From Paenibacillus lactis (GTDB taxonomy: Bacteria > Bacillota > Bacilli > Paenibacillales > Paenibacillaceae), in the NCBI RefSeq assembly GCF_017873605.1, contig NZ_JAGGKI010000032.1, forward strand, positions 1 to 40,407: a stretch of DNA of 40,407 bases. The letters run 5' to 3'. Below the pieces are notes generated by a model. That model was not told the DNA's origin, ran no database searches, and saw only the letters and a program-made list of their open reading frames with translations. Both the position numbers and the translations under genes were made by a program. Shown piece by piece: positions 1 through 9,369 of the stretch (the stretch's first letter is position 1; each line of letters starts with the position of its first letter).

Positions 1-85
1 ATTTTTTTTGACACCCTCTCGTCTGCTTTGTTTCATTATCGTTTTATCACTAAGGGGTGTCCACTTTTTATTCTAGCTGCAAAAA

Positions 86-275
86 GGGACTTGTGCTCGG
101 GGACCTGAGGCGGAAATTGGAGCAACAAGTCCTTAAAAGGGACTTGATCAGGGATCTGAGGCGGAAATTGGAGCAACAAGTCCTTAAAAGGGACTTGCTC
201 AGGGAACCGAGGCGAAAACTCGAGCAACAAGTCCCCTAGAGGGACATGTTCGAGGAATTGAGGTAAGGGTTGCTA
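86..275. repeat. 51-53 bp tandem repeat with palindromic units
   Basis: Three near-identical units begin at 86, 139 and 190 (periods 53 and 51), and a degraded fourth begins at 241. Each unit opens with GGGACTTG and closes with CAAGTCC, and inner GCTC/GAGC-type segments also pair, so every unit can fold into a hairpin. The middle of each unit is a conserved GAGGCGGAAATTGGAGCAAC-like core. Short open frames exist through the repeat on both strands, but they only reflect its periodicity. It fills most of the 348-bp gene-free stretch at the left edge. The last part (276-348) holds only the ribosome binding site of the GH42 gene. Confidence 0.9.
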
Positions 276-348
276 CTTTTGGAGGATGGAACGAGCGAAA
301 ATACCTTTTTAACGACAGATAATGGCTATGGGAGGATGGGGAACGGCT

Positions 349-2376
349 ATGATTAATGATAAATTACCGAAAATGTGGTACGGCGGCGACTATAATCCGG
401 AGCAGTGGGACGAGGAGATCTGGAAAGAGGACGACCGCATGTTTAAGCTGGCTGGCATTGATGTCGCCACGATCAATGTGTTTTCGTGGGCACTGAATCA
501 ACCGGAGGAGGATACTTACGATTTCGCCTGGCTGGATGAGACCATCGACAGGCTGTACCGGAATGGCGTTTATGTCTGCCTCGCAACAAGCACGGCCGCT
601 CATCCGGCTTGGATGGCGCGGAAATATCCGGATATTCTGCGCGTCGATTACGAGGGCCGCAAGCGGAGGTTCGGCGGACGGCATAACTCCTGCCCGAACA
701 GCCCTACGTACCGCAAATATGCGAAGCTCATGGCAAGCAAGTTAGCGGAGCGGTATAAGGATCACCCGGCTGTTCTGATCTGGCATGTATCGAACGAGTA
801 CGGCGGCTACTGTTATTGCGACAATTGCGCGGAGGCCTTCCGCGTGTGGCTCAAGCAGCGTTACGGGACGCTGGATGCGCTCAATAAAGCATGGAATACC
901 CGCTTCTGGGGGCATACGTTCTACGACTGGGAGGATATCGTCGTCCCGAATGCACTGAGTGAGGAATGGGGCGGCAACCGGACGAATTTCCAAGGAATTT
1001 CGCTTGATTACCGCCGCTTCCAGTCTGACAGCCTGTTAGACTGCTATAAGCTCGAGCGGGATGAGCTGAAACGCATCACACCGGATATCCCGGTAACCAC
1101 CAATCTGATGGGCTTTTATCCGGAGCTCGACTATTTCAAATGGGCCAAGGAGATGGACGTTGTCTCATGGGACAATTATCCATCGCTCGATACTCCGTTC
1201 AGCTTTACGGCGATGACGCATGCGCTTATGCGCGGGCTTAAGAGCGGGCAGCCGTTCATGCTGATGGAGCAAACGCCGAGCGTTCAGAACTGGCAGCCGT
1301 ACAACTCGGCGAAGCGCCCCGGCGTCATGCGGCTATGGAGCTACCAAGCGGTTGCCCATGGGGCGGATACGGTTATGTTCTTCCAGCTGCGCCGTTCGAT
1401 CGGGGCCTGCGAGAAATATCACGGCGCGGTGATCGAGCATGTCGGCCATGAGCATACCCGCGTGTTCCGTGAATGTGCGGAGCTGGGCAAGGAGCTGCAG
1501 CAGCTGGGGGAACGGCTTTTGGATGCACGCTCCGACGCGAAAGTAGCGATCATGTACGACTGGGAGAACCGCTGGGGGATTGAGCTGTCCAGCGGTCCGA
1601 CGGTCGCGCTGAAATATGTTAGCGAAGTGCATAAGTATTATGATGCGCTGCACCAGCTGCATATTCAGACGGATATGATCAGCGTGGAAGAGGATCTGTC
1701 CCAATATGACGTTGTCATTGCTCCGGTCATGTATATGGTGAAGCCGGGATTCGCCAAGCGCGTCGAGGAATTTGTGTCTCGGGGAGGCACTTTCTTGACG
1801 ACCTTCTTCAGCGGCATTGTCAACGAAAACGATATCGTAACGCTGGGCGGTTATCCAGGCGAGCTGCGCAGTCTGATGGGAATTTGGGCCGAGGAGATCG
1901 ATGCCCTGCTGCCGGGACAGCAAAATCAGATGATCATCCGGGGCAAGCATGGGGAGCTGGAAGGCTCCTATGACTGCGGCATTTTGTGCGATGTGATTCA
2001 TGCGGAAGGGGCAGAGGTCGTTGCTGAGTATGGCTCGGACTATTATAAAGGCATGCCGTCGCTTACGGTCAACCGTTTCGGCCAAGGCAAAGCCTGGTAT
2101 GTTGCATCCAGTCCGGACGCGAAGTTCCTGCAGGATTTGATGAAAACGATCTGCGCAGAGCACGGTATTCAGTCGGTGCTGGATGCGCCGGCCGGCGTGG
2201 AGGCTGCCCGCAGGGTCAAGGATGATAAGGCATTTACTTTCGTGCTTAACCATACGGCGGAAGCTAAGACCGTGCCATTAGGGGATGCGGTTTACAAGGA
2301 TTTACTGACGGGCAAGGAACAGCAGAAGCAGTGTGAAGTCCCTGCGCGGGGCGTCATGATTTTGGAGAAGCTGTAG
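349..2376 (+). CDS. GH42 beta-galactosidase (copy 1)
   Basis: This is a cytoplasmic glycoside hydrolase family 42 enzyme of 675 residues that removes terminal beta-galactose from short oligosaccharides. The N-terminal WYGGDYNPEQW segment starts the TIM barrel. The acid/base Glu150 lies in HVSNEYGG and the nucleophile Glu307 in LMEQTPS. Cys115, Cys155, Cys157 and Cys160 match the zinc-site cysteines of the Thermus A4-type enzymes. The C-terminal part resembles the family's trimerisation and small beta domains. No signal peptide is seen. An upstream ATG at 322 is possible, but GGAGGATGG at 331-339 lies 9 nt before the ATG at 349, and the paralogue at 10797 begins at the equivalent residue. It is convergent with the two-component genes and ends in a terminator, so it is a separate transcription unit from the importer cluster. 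Confidence 0.93.
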   Translation: MINDKLPKMWYGGDYNPEQWDEEIWKEDDRMFKLAGIDVATINVFSWALNQPEEDTYDFAWLDETIDRLYRNGVYVCLATSTAAHPAWMARKYPDILRVDYEGRKRRFGGRHNSCPNSPTYRKYAKLMASKLAERYKDHPAVLIWHVSNEYGGYCYCDNCAEAFRVWLKQRYGTLDALNKAWNTRFWGHTFYDWEDIVVPNALSEEWGGNRTNFQGISLDYRRFQSDSLLDCYKLERDELKRITPDIPVTTNLMGFYPELDYFKWAKEMDVVSWDNYPSLDTPFSFTAMTHALMRGLKSGQPFMLMEQTPSVQNWQPYNSAKRPGVMRLWSYQAVAHGADTVMFFQLRRSIGACEKYHGAVIEHVGHEHTRVFRECAELGKELQQLGERLLDARSDAKVAIMYDWENRWGIELSSGPTVALKYVSEVHKYYDALHQLHIQTDMISVEEDLSQYDVVIAPVMYMVKPGFAKRVEEFVSRGGTFLTTFFSGIVNENDIVTLGGYPGELRSLMGIWAEEIDALLPGQQNQMIIRGKHGELEGSYDCGILCDVIHAEGAEVVAEYGSDYYKGMPSLTVNRFGQGKAWYVASSPDAKFLQDLMKTICAEHGIQSVLDAPAGVEAARRVKDDKAFTFVLNHTAEAKTVPLGDAVYKDLLTGKEQQKQCEVPARGVMILEKL

Positions 2377-2444
2377 ATCGGGCAAATTGAGCAGCAGCAT
2401 GTAGCGGCGGATCGCCGTTAAGGCGAAGGAGCTGAGCCATACTG

Positions 2445-2490
2445 AAAAAGCAGAGCAGCAGGGAGCATTCCCTGCTAGCTCTGCTTTTTT
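2445..2490 (+). terminator. Terminator after GH42 copy 1
   Basis: A long stem pairs AAAAAGCAGAG plus CAGCAGGGA with TCCCTGCT plus CTCTGCTTTTTT around a 4-nt loop, with a T run on the plus strand. The A run on the left arm means it could also act on the minus strand. Confidence 0.85.
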
Positions 2491-2589
2491 CGCCCGCGAG
2501 ACCGCCCGCGAGACCGCCCGCGAGACCGCCCGCGAGACCGCCCGCGAGACCGCCCGCGAGACCGCCCGCGAGACCGCCCGCGAGACCGC
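2491..2589. repeat. Eight perfect tandem copies of a 12-bp unit
   Basis: The unit CGCCCGCGAGAC occurs eight times without mismatch from 2491 to 2586, followed by a partial CGCG. The array sits exactly between the terminator of GH42 copy 1 and the stop codon of the minus-strand response regulator (stop at 2591-2593). Perfect identity suggests recent or ongoing slippage. The period is a multiple of three, so loss of the regulator's stop codon would append an in-frame Gly/Leu/Ala-rich tail. Confidence 0.97.
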
Positions 2590-2590
2590 G

Positions 2591-4228
2591 TTACATGAAA
2601 TCGGTCAAACGCTTGCGGAATTCCTTCGGCGATATGCCTTCCTGCTTCTTGAACACGAGGCTGAAGTACTTCTCGTTCTTGAACCCGACCATCTCGGCGA
2701 TCGCCGCCATTTTCAGCGCAGGGTTCTGCAGCAGGATTTTCGCCTTGGAGATCCGGAGACGGTTGATATACTCCGGTATGTTAACCTGATGCTGCTGCTT
2801 GAATTTACGGGAGATGTATTCCCGGCTCACATGGAACCGGCTTGCGATCTCGTACAGCGACACCTCGTTCTGGTAGTGCTGCTCGATGTAGTCCGTAATG
2901 TCGCGGATCAGCTCCCCGCCGGACTGCGTTCTGGACAGCAGGACGGAGGAAAGGCGGTTCATCAAACCCGTCCAATAGTGCTGCCATTCGGCAAGCGAGA
3001 ATACGTATTTATTGGGATTCGGGGACTCCAATTCGGAACACGCCTCCCGGTAGAGCTTGTGCACCGGTTCGGATCCGGCACCAGCCGTTTCATAAATGAC
3101 CTGGTTGGCAAACCGCTCGATGTCCCGGTCCCACTGTGCTAGAAGTTCAGGTGTAATCACTCCGGTTTTGCGGATTTCGTGCGTCCACGCTTCGACCGCA
3201 TCCGCAATCAGGTTAGGCTGTCCGCTGAGAACGGCAAGCTTCCAAGAATCCTCATAGCTTCCGAACTGGAGGGCCTTGGGCAGATCCCCGGCAAGGCTTC
3301 GGACCTCGTCTCCGTCATGGATGAAATGGCTGAGCACCGTCAAGTCGCGCGAAGCGAGAGAGGACAGGCATTTGTCATACAGCTTGGGCATGTCCCCGGG
3401 GTAGCTCCCCGCCGGGCTCGTTCCAAAATGCATATGCCGCGACAGCGTCCGGTGGATCCCATCGTTTATATCATGAAGGCGGGCGGTCAGCGCGCCGATC
3501 TGCTCCCAGACCAGAATCACGATTCGATGATGGGAGCCGAAATGGCGGAATGCGATCCCGACGCCGTCCTTTTGCAGAAATTCATTGCAAATATTCAGCA
3601 GGGCAAACATAAGAAGATCGAGATGATGGCCGAAACGCTCGAATAACGTACTGTCCGATGGATCGATCTGCAGCACGGCCAGCCGTACGCGCTCCGCTGA
3701 CTCCGGAACGATGCCTTCAGTCTTCAGCCGCCGTGCAACCTGGGCATGGGCGCTCGGATCCTCGAGCAAGCTTGTCAGCAGCTTCTCGGAGTACACCGGC
3801 CGGTATTCGTTGACCTGCACGTGCTGCTGCTGCGCAGCCCGGCGCTCCGCTTCCTCCGCCCGCCAGGCCGATGCCGCCTTGTCGACGGCTTCATTGATGG
3901 CAGCCTCTTCGATCGGCTTCAAGATATAATCCGTACCGCTATAGCGGATCGTATTGCGGACAAATTCGAAATCATCATGCCCGCTGATGACGATGAATTT
4001 CGTATCCGGGTAATGCTCGTGAATCCATTTCATGAGATCGACGCCGTTCTTCAGCGGCATCAGCATGTCCATCAGGACGAGGCTCGGGCGATAAGCGGGG
4101 ATCATCTCCATCGCTTCCTGCCCGTTGGCGGCCTCCTGAATTTCGGTAATGCCATGCTCCTCCCACCGGACAAGCAGCTGAATTGCTTTGCGCACGCGGC
4201 TCTCGTCATCGACGATCAATGCCTTCAT
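2591..4228 (-). CDS. YesN-type response regulator, AraC-family output
   Basis: This 545-residue response regulator is expected to activate the adjacent sugar-import genes. The receiver domain occupies about residues 1-120, with acidic Asp7/Asp8, phospho-acceptor Asp54 in VLMDMLMP and Lys104 in YILKP. A long central region has no clear motif. The C-terminal 97 residues form a double helix-turn-helix AraC domain (SLYEIASRFHVSREYISRKF, then MAAIAEMVGF). An upstream ATG at 4246 exists, but GGAAGGTG lies just ahead of the ATG at 4228, which gives a normal receiver start (MKALIVDDE). The start overlaps the end of the kinase gene by 23 nt, so the two are translationally coupled. Confidence 0.93.
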   Translation of the reverse strand: MKALIVDDESRVRKAIQLLVRWEEHGITEIQEAANGQEAMEMIPAYRPSLVLMDMLMPLKNGVDLMKWIHEHYPDTKFIVISGHDDFEFVRNTIRYSGTDYILKPIEEAAINEAVDKAASAWRAEEAERRAAQQQHVQVNEYRPVYSEKLLTSLLEDPSAHAQVARRLKTEGIVPESAERVRLAVLQIDPSDSTLFERFGHHLDLLMFALLNICNEFLQKDGVGIAFRHFGSHHRIVILVWEQIGALTARLHDINDGIHRTLSRHMHFGTSPAGSYPGDMPKLYDKCLSSLASRDLTVLSHFIHDGDEVRSLAGDLPKALQFGSYEDSWKLAVLSGQPNLIADAVEAWTHEIRKTGVITPELLAQWDRDIERFANQVIYETAGAGSEPVHKLYREACSELESPNPNKYVFSLAEWQHYWTGLMNRLSSVLLSRTQSGGELIRDITDYIEQHYQNEVSLYEIASRFHVSREYISRKFKQQHQVNIPEYINRLRISKAKILLQNPALKMAAIAEMVGFKNEKYFSLVFKKQEGISPKEFRKRLTDFM

Positions 4229-6041
4229 CCGTTTCACCTTCCACATGTATAGTCAGAACAACACGAAAGCCACGCGGCTGGTTGTTCTCCAGATTGAACC
4301 CGGATTTTCCCCGGGAATACAGCCTAAGCCTTGTCATAATGTTGATGAGGCCGATGCCGCCTTGGTCCTCCTCGTCCTCAGAGCTAACCTGCAGCTGCTC
4401 CAGGTCCAGCTCCTCCAATTGACGCAGCTGCGCCTGCAGCGCTTCGAACGGCTTCTCCGGCATGCCGTTGCCGTTGTCCTCGACGGTAATCTGCACGAGC
4501 GAAGGGGAGAGACGCCGGCTTTGAACGAGGATATAGTTGTCCCGGGCAACCGGGTTCATGCCGTGCTTGAAAAAGTTTTCAACCAATGGCTGAATCAGCA
4601 TCTTCGGGATAGTCAGTTCCAAGGTGGACTCTTCCACATCGTACCTGAAGTCGAACCCGTTCTCAAATCTCTCTTTCTGCAGCTCGATGTAATCCTTGAT
4701 GTGATTCAGCTCGGTGCGAAGCGTTACCGGCTTATCGGTATTGTACATGCTGTAACGCATCATCCGGGCAAGGGCCGAGATAAGAGAGTAGATTCTCTTC
4801 ATGTCATGCTCAAGCGCAAGCGTGCCGATGGTCTGCAGGGCATTGTTCATGAAATGCGGGTTCACCTGGGCCTGGAGCGCCCGGAGCTGGTTCGTCCGAT
4901 TGGCCAGCTTCAGCTTGTATTCCTGCAAAATAAGGTTGTTGATCGTATCCATCATACTGCTGAACCGGCGGTACAGAATTCCGATTTCGTCCTTGCGGTC
5001 CGACTCGATATCAACCGTCATACGCCCGCTCTTTACCTGGCTCATAAACCCGACGAGCTCCCGGATCGGCGCGGTAATTCGCACCGAGATCCAGATCATG
5101 GCGGCAATGATCAGGAGGAACGATACCGCAAGCAATAAAATATTGATGAAAGCCGCTTTATCTGCGCTGCTCAGAATATAGGAGGACGGGATTTCCTTTA
5201 TCATCGTCCAATTGCTGATAGAGGTCTGGACACGGTTATACACATAAATGTTATCATTATGTTCGAAATAGCCCTGCTGTTGTCCCGACTCCATAATGGC
5301 CTTATACCAATCCTCGCCAAGGGGCCTCCCAATCCGCGCCTCGTCACCGGAATACATGACAATCCCGTCTTCGCTTGTAATGTATAGCTGCTCGTTCTCA
5401 GGCTGGAATAATTGACTGCTGATCCGGCTGAGGAACGTCATGTCCAGATCAATGGCGAGCAGCCCAAGCCGCTCCGAGGATGGCACGCGCTCGATGACCC
5501 GATACAGTGTCAGCACCTTGGTATTCTCTTTATAGGGATAGGCCAGTTGAAAGCCGTAGGTATGCAGGGCATGAGGCGGCTGGATAAACAGCTTTCGGCC
5601 CTGCAGATCCGGAATTTCCCGATACAGACTGATGTCGCTGGCTTTTCTCGCTATATCTTGTGCGTACAAGGTGGACTCCCGCTGACCGTCTACGTACAGA
5701 TAGACCTGCCGCGTTCCGGTAATGGCATGATACATCGACTGCATCGTTGCGGACTGCCTGCCGCCGGTGCTGATGTTGCCGTGGCTGTAATACAGACTGC
5801 GGAAAAATTCAGGATCGGAATAGACCGTCAAGGAGTTCCGGTTCAATTCTTCCAAATCGCTTTCCAGATTCATCTGCCCCTGGTACAGGAGATTTTGGTT
5901 CTCAACCACCGCTCGCTCCTTTAACGCATTGGTCGTCGTAACATAGCTGATGATCAAGGCGGCCGTCGTCGGGATGATCGTGGCCAGGATCATAAAGGCG
6001 ATCAATTTTGTGCGTATGCTGTTCCAGTTCAAATCTTTCAC
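4206..6041 (-). CDS. YesM-type membrane sensor histidine kinase
   Basis: This is a 611-residue sensor kinase, the partner of the downstream response regulator. Transmembrane helix 1 spans about residues 12-34. It is followed by an extracytoplasmic sensing domain of roughly 260 residues, a second helix (INILLLAVSFLLIIAAMIWI), a HAMP linker, and a His_kinase domain with phospho-acceptor His396 in QVNPHFMNNALQ. The ATPase end carries an N-box-like VENFFKHGM and the glycine-rich EDNGNGMP and GGIGLIN. The start is a GTG at 6041 with only a weak ribosome binding site, so its position is less certain than the rest. The gene is divergent from the ABC importer, which it probably controls in response to an extracellular sugar or the loaded binding protein. 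Confidence 0.93.
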   Translation of the reverse strand: MKDLNWNSIRTKLIAFMILATIIPTTAALIISYVTTTNALKERAVVENQNLLYQGQMNLESDLEELNRNSLTVYSDPEFFRSLYYSHGNISTGGRQSATMQSMYHAITGTRQVYLYVDGQRESTLYAQDIARKASDISLYREIPDLQGRKLFIQPPHALHTYGFQLAYPYKENTKVLTLYRVIERVPSSERLGLLAIDLDMTFLSRISSQLFQPENEQLYITSEDGIVMYSGDEARIGRPLGEDWYKAIMESGQQQGYFEHNDNIYVYNRVQTSISNWTMIKEIPSSYILSSADKAAFINILLLAVSFLLIIAAMIWISVRITAPIRELVGFMSQVKSGRMTVDIESDRKDEIGILYRRFSSMMDTINNLILQEYKLKLANRTNQLRALQAQVNPHFMNNALQTIGTLALEHDMKRIYSLISALARMMRYSMYNTDKPVTLRTELNHIKDYIELQKERFENGFDFRYDVEESTLELTIPKMLIQPLVENFFKHGMNPVARDNYILVQSRRLSPSLVQITVEDNGNGMPEKPFEALQAQLRQLEELDLEQLQVSSEDEEDQGGIGLINIMTRLRLYSRGKSGFNLENNQPRGFRVVLTIHVEGETDEGIDRR

Positions 6042-6154
6042 CCGCCGATCAATTTTCTATACCTATTCGTTCACATCCTAGGGTAGTTCTATGTTACTAA
6101 TCTTAGCATAATTGAATCAGAGAGAAACGATAGGACAAGCGGAGGGGGATTTAC

Positions 6155-7036
6155 ATGAATAGCAAAAGAACGGCTGCGCTGATGCAGCAGCTGGTGTATA
6201 TTGGACCCGCGCTGCTGTTTTTCGGCATTACGATCATAATCCCGTTTGTCATGGGAATGTATTATTCCTTTACGAATTGGAACGGCGTATCGGGCAATGT
6301 CGAATGGGTGGGACTCGATAATTTCGTCAAAATATTCACGAGCGACCGCGCGTTTGCCGACTCCTTTTGGTTTACAACCAAGTTTACGATTGTCGGCGTC
6401 ATTTTAACCAATCTGGTCGGATTTTTCCTGGCCTACTTCCTGACCAAGAAGATCAGAGGGCGGAACTTCCTGCGGACGATCTTCTTTATGCCGAACGTGA
6501 TCGGCGGTCTGCTGCTTGGTTTCATTTGGCAGTTTATTTTTATCAAGGGATTTGCGACGCTTGGAGATGTAACCGGTCTCGCGTTTTTCCAGCTGCCTTG
6601 GCTGGGGGATGAGGTTACCGGATTCTGGGGAATCATTCTGGTATTCGTATGGCAGTCTTCCGGATATCTGATGATCATCTACATTGCCTCCATCACCAAC
6701 GTGTCGAAGGAAGTGCTAGAAGCCGCCGAGATTGACGGGGCGAACCGCTTCCAGGTGCTGAAAAATATTATGGTGCCGCTGATTATGCCGGCGGTGACCG
6801 TCTGTCTGTTCCTTGCGATATCCTGGTCCTTCAAAATGTTCGACCTGAACCTGTCGCTGACCAAGGGCGGACCATACGGCTCGACCGAGTCGCTTGCGAT
6901 GAACGTGTATAATGAAGCTTTCCTGAATAACCGCTATGGATTGGGTACGGCAAAATCCTTGATCTTCTTCATCGTGGTGGCCGTCATCACCCTCATTCAG
7001 GTCCGCCTGACGAAGAATAAGGAGGTTGAAGCTTGA
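6155..7036 (+). CDS. Sugar ABC transporter permease, MalF/UgpA type
   Basis: This is an inner subunit of a carbohydrate ABC importer, 293 residues with about six membrane helices. The EAA loop that docks the ATPase is seen as EAAEIDGANRF near residues 189-199, followed by ILKN/IMVPLIMP-like residues typical of the family. AGGGGGA precedes the ATG. It is the first gene of the plus-strand cluster and diverges from the two-component genes across 113 bp. No ATPase gene is present in the window, so the importer probably uses a shared MsmX-type ATPase encoded elsewhere, as is common in Bacillota. Confidence 0.93.
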   Translation: MNSKRTAALMQQLVYIGPALLFFGITIIIPFVMGMYYSFTNWNGVSGNVEWVGLDNFVKIFTSDRAFADSFWFTTKFTIVGVILTNLVGFFLAYFLTKKIRGRNFLRTIFFMPNVIGGLLLGFIWQFIFIKGFATLGDVTGLAFFQLPWLGDEVTGFWGIILVFVWQSSGYLMIIYIASITNVSKEVLEAAEIDGANRFQVLKNIMVPLIMPAVTVCLFLAISWSFKMFDLNLSLTKGGPYGSTESLAMNVYNEAFLNNRYGLGTAKSLIFFIVVAVITLIQVRLTKNKEVEA

Positions 7037-7872
7037 TGAAGACCAAATCCTCACAATCGGCATCGGCCCTGATCCTGCAAGTCGTGATGTTTATCATCGC
7101 CATCATATTTTTAGCGCCCTTTTACTTCCTGCTCGTCAACTCGGTGAAATCGCTGGGCGACATCATGGTTAACGCGGCCAATTGGCCGAGCATGTTCCAC
7201 TGGGATAACTATTCGAAGGCATGGGAGCTTACGAGATTCCCGGAAGCCTTCACGAATTCCCTGGTCATTACCGTGATCAGCAATCTGATTATCGCGCTGC
7301 TCAGCGCGATGGCGGCCTACCGGATGGTCCGCGCGAATACGGTCTTTAACCGCATCGTGTTTATGATCTTCGTATCGGCGATGGTCATCCCGTTCCAGTC
7401 CATTATGATCCCGCTGCTGCAGGTGGTCGGATGGCTGAACGTCAACAACAGCATGGTCGGCCTGATTCTATCCTACCTCGGGCTGGGCATTCCGCTCTCC
7501 ATCTTCTTGTTCCACGGATTCGTAAAATCGATTCCGCTGGAGATCGAAGAGGCGGCTACGGTAGACGGGGCATCGTCCTACGGCGTGTTCGCCCGGATCA
7601 TTCTGCCGATGCTGAAGCCGATGCTCGTAACGGTTATCATCCTGAACAGCTTGTGGATCTGGAACGACTATCTGCTGCCGTCCCTGATTCTGCAAAGTCC
7701 GGAGCTGCGGACCATTCCGCTGGCGACCTTCGCCTTCTTCGGACAGTATTCCAAGCAGTGGGATATGGCGCTGCCGGCATTGGTGCTCGGGATTACGCCG
7801 ATTATCATATTTTTCTTATCGTTGCAGAAGTATATTGTCGAAGGCGTCGCGGCCGGCTCCGTCAAGGGCTGA
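7036..7872 (+). CDS. Sugar ABC transporter permease, MalG/UgpE type
   Basis: This is the second permease of the importer, 278 residues with six predicted helices. The EAA loop is visible as EEAATVDGASSYGVF at about residues 171-185. The ATG at 7036 shares one base with the TGA stop of the first permease (TGATG). An AAGGAGG site at 7019-7025 lies 10 nt upstream, inside the previous gene, so the pair is translationally coupled. A TTG three bases earlier could also be read as a start but is less likely. Confidence 0.93.
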   Translation: MKTKSSQSASALILQVVMFIIAIIFLAPFYFLLVNSVKSLGDIMVNAANWPSMFHWDNYSKAWELTRFPEAFTNSLVITVISNLIIALLSAMAAYRMVRANTVFNRIVFMIFVSAMVIPFQSIMIPLLQVVGWLNVNNSMVGLILSYLGLGIPLSIFLFHGFVKSIPLEIEEAATVDGASSYGVFARIILPMLKPMLVTVIILNSLWIWNDYLLPSLILQSPELRTIPLATFAFFGQYSKQWDMALPALVLGITPIIIFFLSLQKYIVEGVAAGSVKG

Positions 7873-7960
7873 TTCGCTTGCGACTTGCCTTCGACCCGCA
7901 CGATAGTCACCTTGGTTTCTCAAACTTTATATATACATTTTCTCAAGGGGGTAACACGCA

Positions 7961-9247
7961 ATGAAAAAAATGAAATTGACCCTGGTCATGCTGCTGGCAT
8001 TCTCGATGGTCCTTGCAGCCTGCGGCGGCAAATCGTCGGAAGAGGGAAGCGGCAGCAGCGATGCAGCTTCCGGTGATGTAAAAACGGTTAAGATTTTCCA
8101 GTTCAAAACCGAGATCGTAGATGGTCTGAATGAGCTGAAGGTTGAATTCGAAAAAGAGCATCCGAACATCAAGCTGGACATCCAGACGGTCGGCGGCGGA
8201 GCGGACTATGGCGCTTCCCTGAAGACGAAATTCGCTTCCGGCGACGCACCGGACATTTTCTCCAACGGCGGTTATGCCGAAATGGAGATGTGGTTTGACA
8301 ACCTCGAAGATTTGTCCGATCAGCCATGGGTAGCCGATCTGGTCGATATGGCGAAGAAGCCGATGACTAAAGACGGCAAAGTATATGGCATGCCGATGAA
8401 CCTTGAAGGCTGGGGCTATATCTACAATAAAGATCTGTTCGAGCAAGCAGGCATTACCGAGCTTCCGAAAACCTACTCCCAGCTGGAGGATGCAGCGAAG
8501 AAGCTGGAAGCGATCGGCGTAACGCCGTTCGCGAACGCTTATCAGGAATGGTGGCTGCTGGGCAACCAGGGCATTAACCCTGCATTCGCGCTGCAGAACG
8601 ATCCGGACGCGTTCATTAAAGGCTTGAGCGACGGCACGGAGAAATTTGCGGGCAACCCGTTGTTCGAAGAATGGGCTAAGCTGATGCAGCTGACGCTGGA
8701 TCACGGCAACAAAAACCCGCTGACGACCGATTACAACACCGCCGTATCCTTGCTGGCAACTGAAAAAGCCGCCATGATGCAAAACGGCAACTGGTCCCAA
8801 ACGGAAATCGACGCCATCAATCCGGACCTTAACCTTGGCTTCCTGCCTATGCCGATGGGTGAAGATGCCGAGCAGAACGACAAGTTGAACGTCGGCGTGC
8901 CGGCCAACCTCGTCATTAACAAAAACTCACCGGTGAAGGAAGAAGCGAAAGTATTCCTGAACTGGCTCGTCACTTCCGATATCGGTAAAGAGTACATCGT
9001 GAAGAAATTCAAATTCATCCCGGCTTTGTCCACGATCGAAGCAACACCTGAGGATATGGGCGACCTGGGTGCGTCGGTATGGGAATACGTACAGGCCGGA
9101 AAAGTGCTGCCGCAGCAGGCTCCGAAATTCCCTGACGGCGTAACGCAAGAATTTGCAAACTCGATGCAGGCGTACTTTGCAGGCAAATCCGATGTGACAA
9201 AAATGCTTGAGGATATGCAGGCTTCATGGGATAGTTTGAGTCAGTAA
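7961..9247 (+). CDS. Extracellular sugar-binding lipoprotein
   Basis: This 428-residue solute-binding protein feeds the two permeases. It has a lipoprotein signal peptide with lipobox LAAC, where Cys21 is the lipidated residue, followed by a Gly/Ser-rich linker (GGKSSEEGSGSSD). The rest has the family 1 carbohydrate-binding protein pattern, with motifs such as FEKEHPNIKLDI, GDAPDIF and GWGYIYNKDLFEQAGI. AAGGGGGT precedes the ATG. A hairpin with a T run directly follows, which would favour high expression of this gene relative to the downstream hydrolases. Confidence 0.94.
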   Translation: MKKMKLTLVMLLAFSMVLAACGGKSSEEGSGSSDAASGDVKTVKIFQFKTEIVDGLNELKVEFEKEHPNIKLDIQTVGGGADYGASLKTKFASGDAPDIFSNGGYAEMEMWFDNLEDLSDQPWVADLVDMAKKPMTKDGKVYGMPMNLEGWGYIYNKDLFEQAGITELPKTYSQLEDAAKKLEAIGVTPFANAYQEWWLLGNQGINPAFALQNDPDAFIKGLSDGTEKFAGNPLFEEWAKLMQLTLDHGNKNPLTTDYNTAVSLLATEKAAMMQNGNWSQTEIDAINPDLNLGFLPMPMGEDAEQNDKLNVGVPANLVINKNSPVKEEAKVFLNWLVTSDIGKEYIVKKFKFIPALSTIEATPEDMGDLGASVWEYVQAGKVLPQQAPKFPDGVTQEFANSMQAYFAGKSDVTKMLEDMQASWDSLSQ

Positions 9248-9285
9248 ACCCAATCAGGAGTTTGAATGTCTAAAGCATGAACAAG

Positions 9286-9337
9286 ATGCACCGCTCTCCT
9301 GACCGGCTTTTTGGGATACAGGAGCGGTGCATTTTTA
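9286..9337 (+). terminator. Intercistronic terminator-like hairpin
   Basis: The arms 9286-9301 and 9319-9332 pair ATGCACCGCT..CCTG with CAGGAGCGGTGCAT, leaving a 2-nt bulge, and a TTTTTATT run follows. It lies between the binding-protein gene and the GH1 gene on the same strand. No clear promoter is visible in the 30 bases between it and the next gene, so partial read-through is the likely arrangement. Confidence 0.7.
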
Positions 9338-9369
9338 TTAAAACCAAGCGCGAGAGGGAGAGATGGAGG

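Noticed and set aside
36..239. Short open frames on both strands within the left repeat
   Set aside because: They follow the 51-bp period (a multiple of three), have no ribosome binding site and encode only repeated low-complexity residues.
86..275. CRISPR-like array
   Set aside because: The whole unit repeats. There are no variable spacers of constant length, only three to four units, and no cas genes.
4188..5138. Plus-strand open frame opposite the sensor kinase
   Set aside because: The kinase on the other strand has clear catalytic motifs. This frame is its shadow.
9277..9369. N-terminal extension of the GH1 protein
   Set aside because: The extra codons run through a terminator-like hairpin and lack a ribosome binding site. 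The family starts at the chosen ATG.
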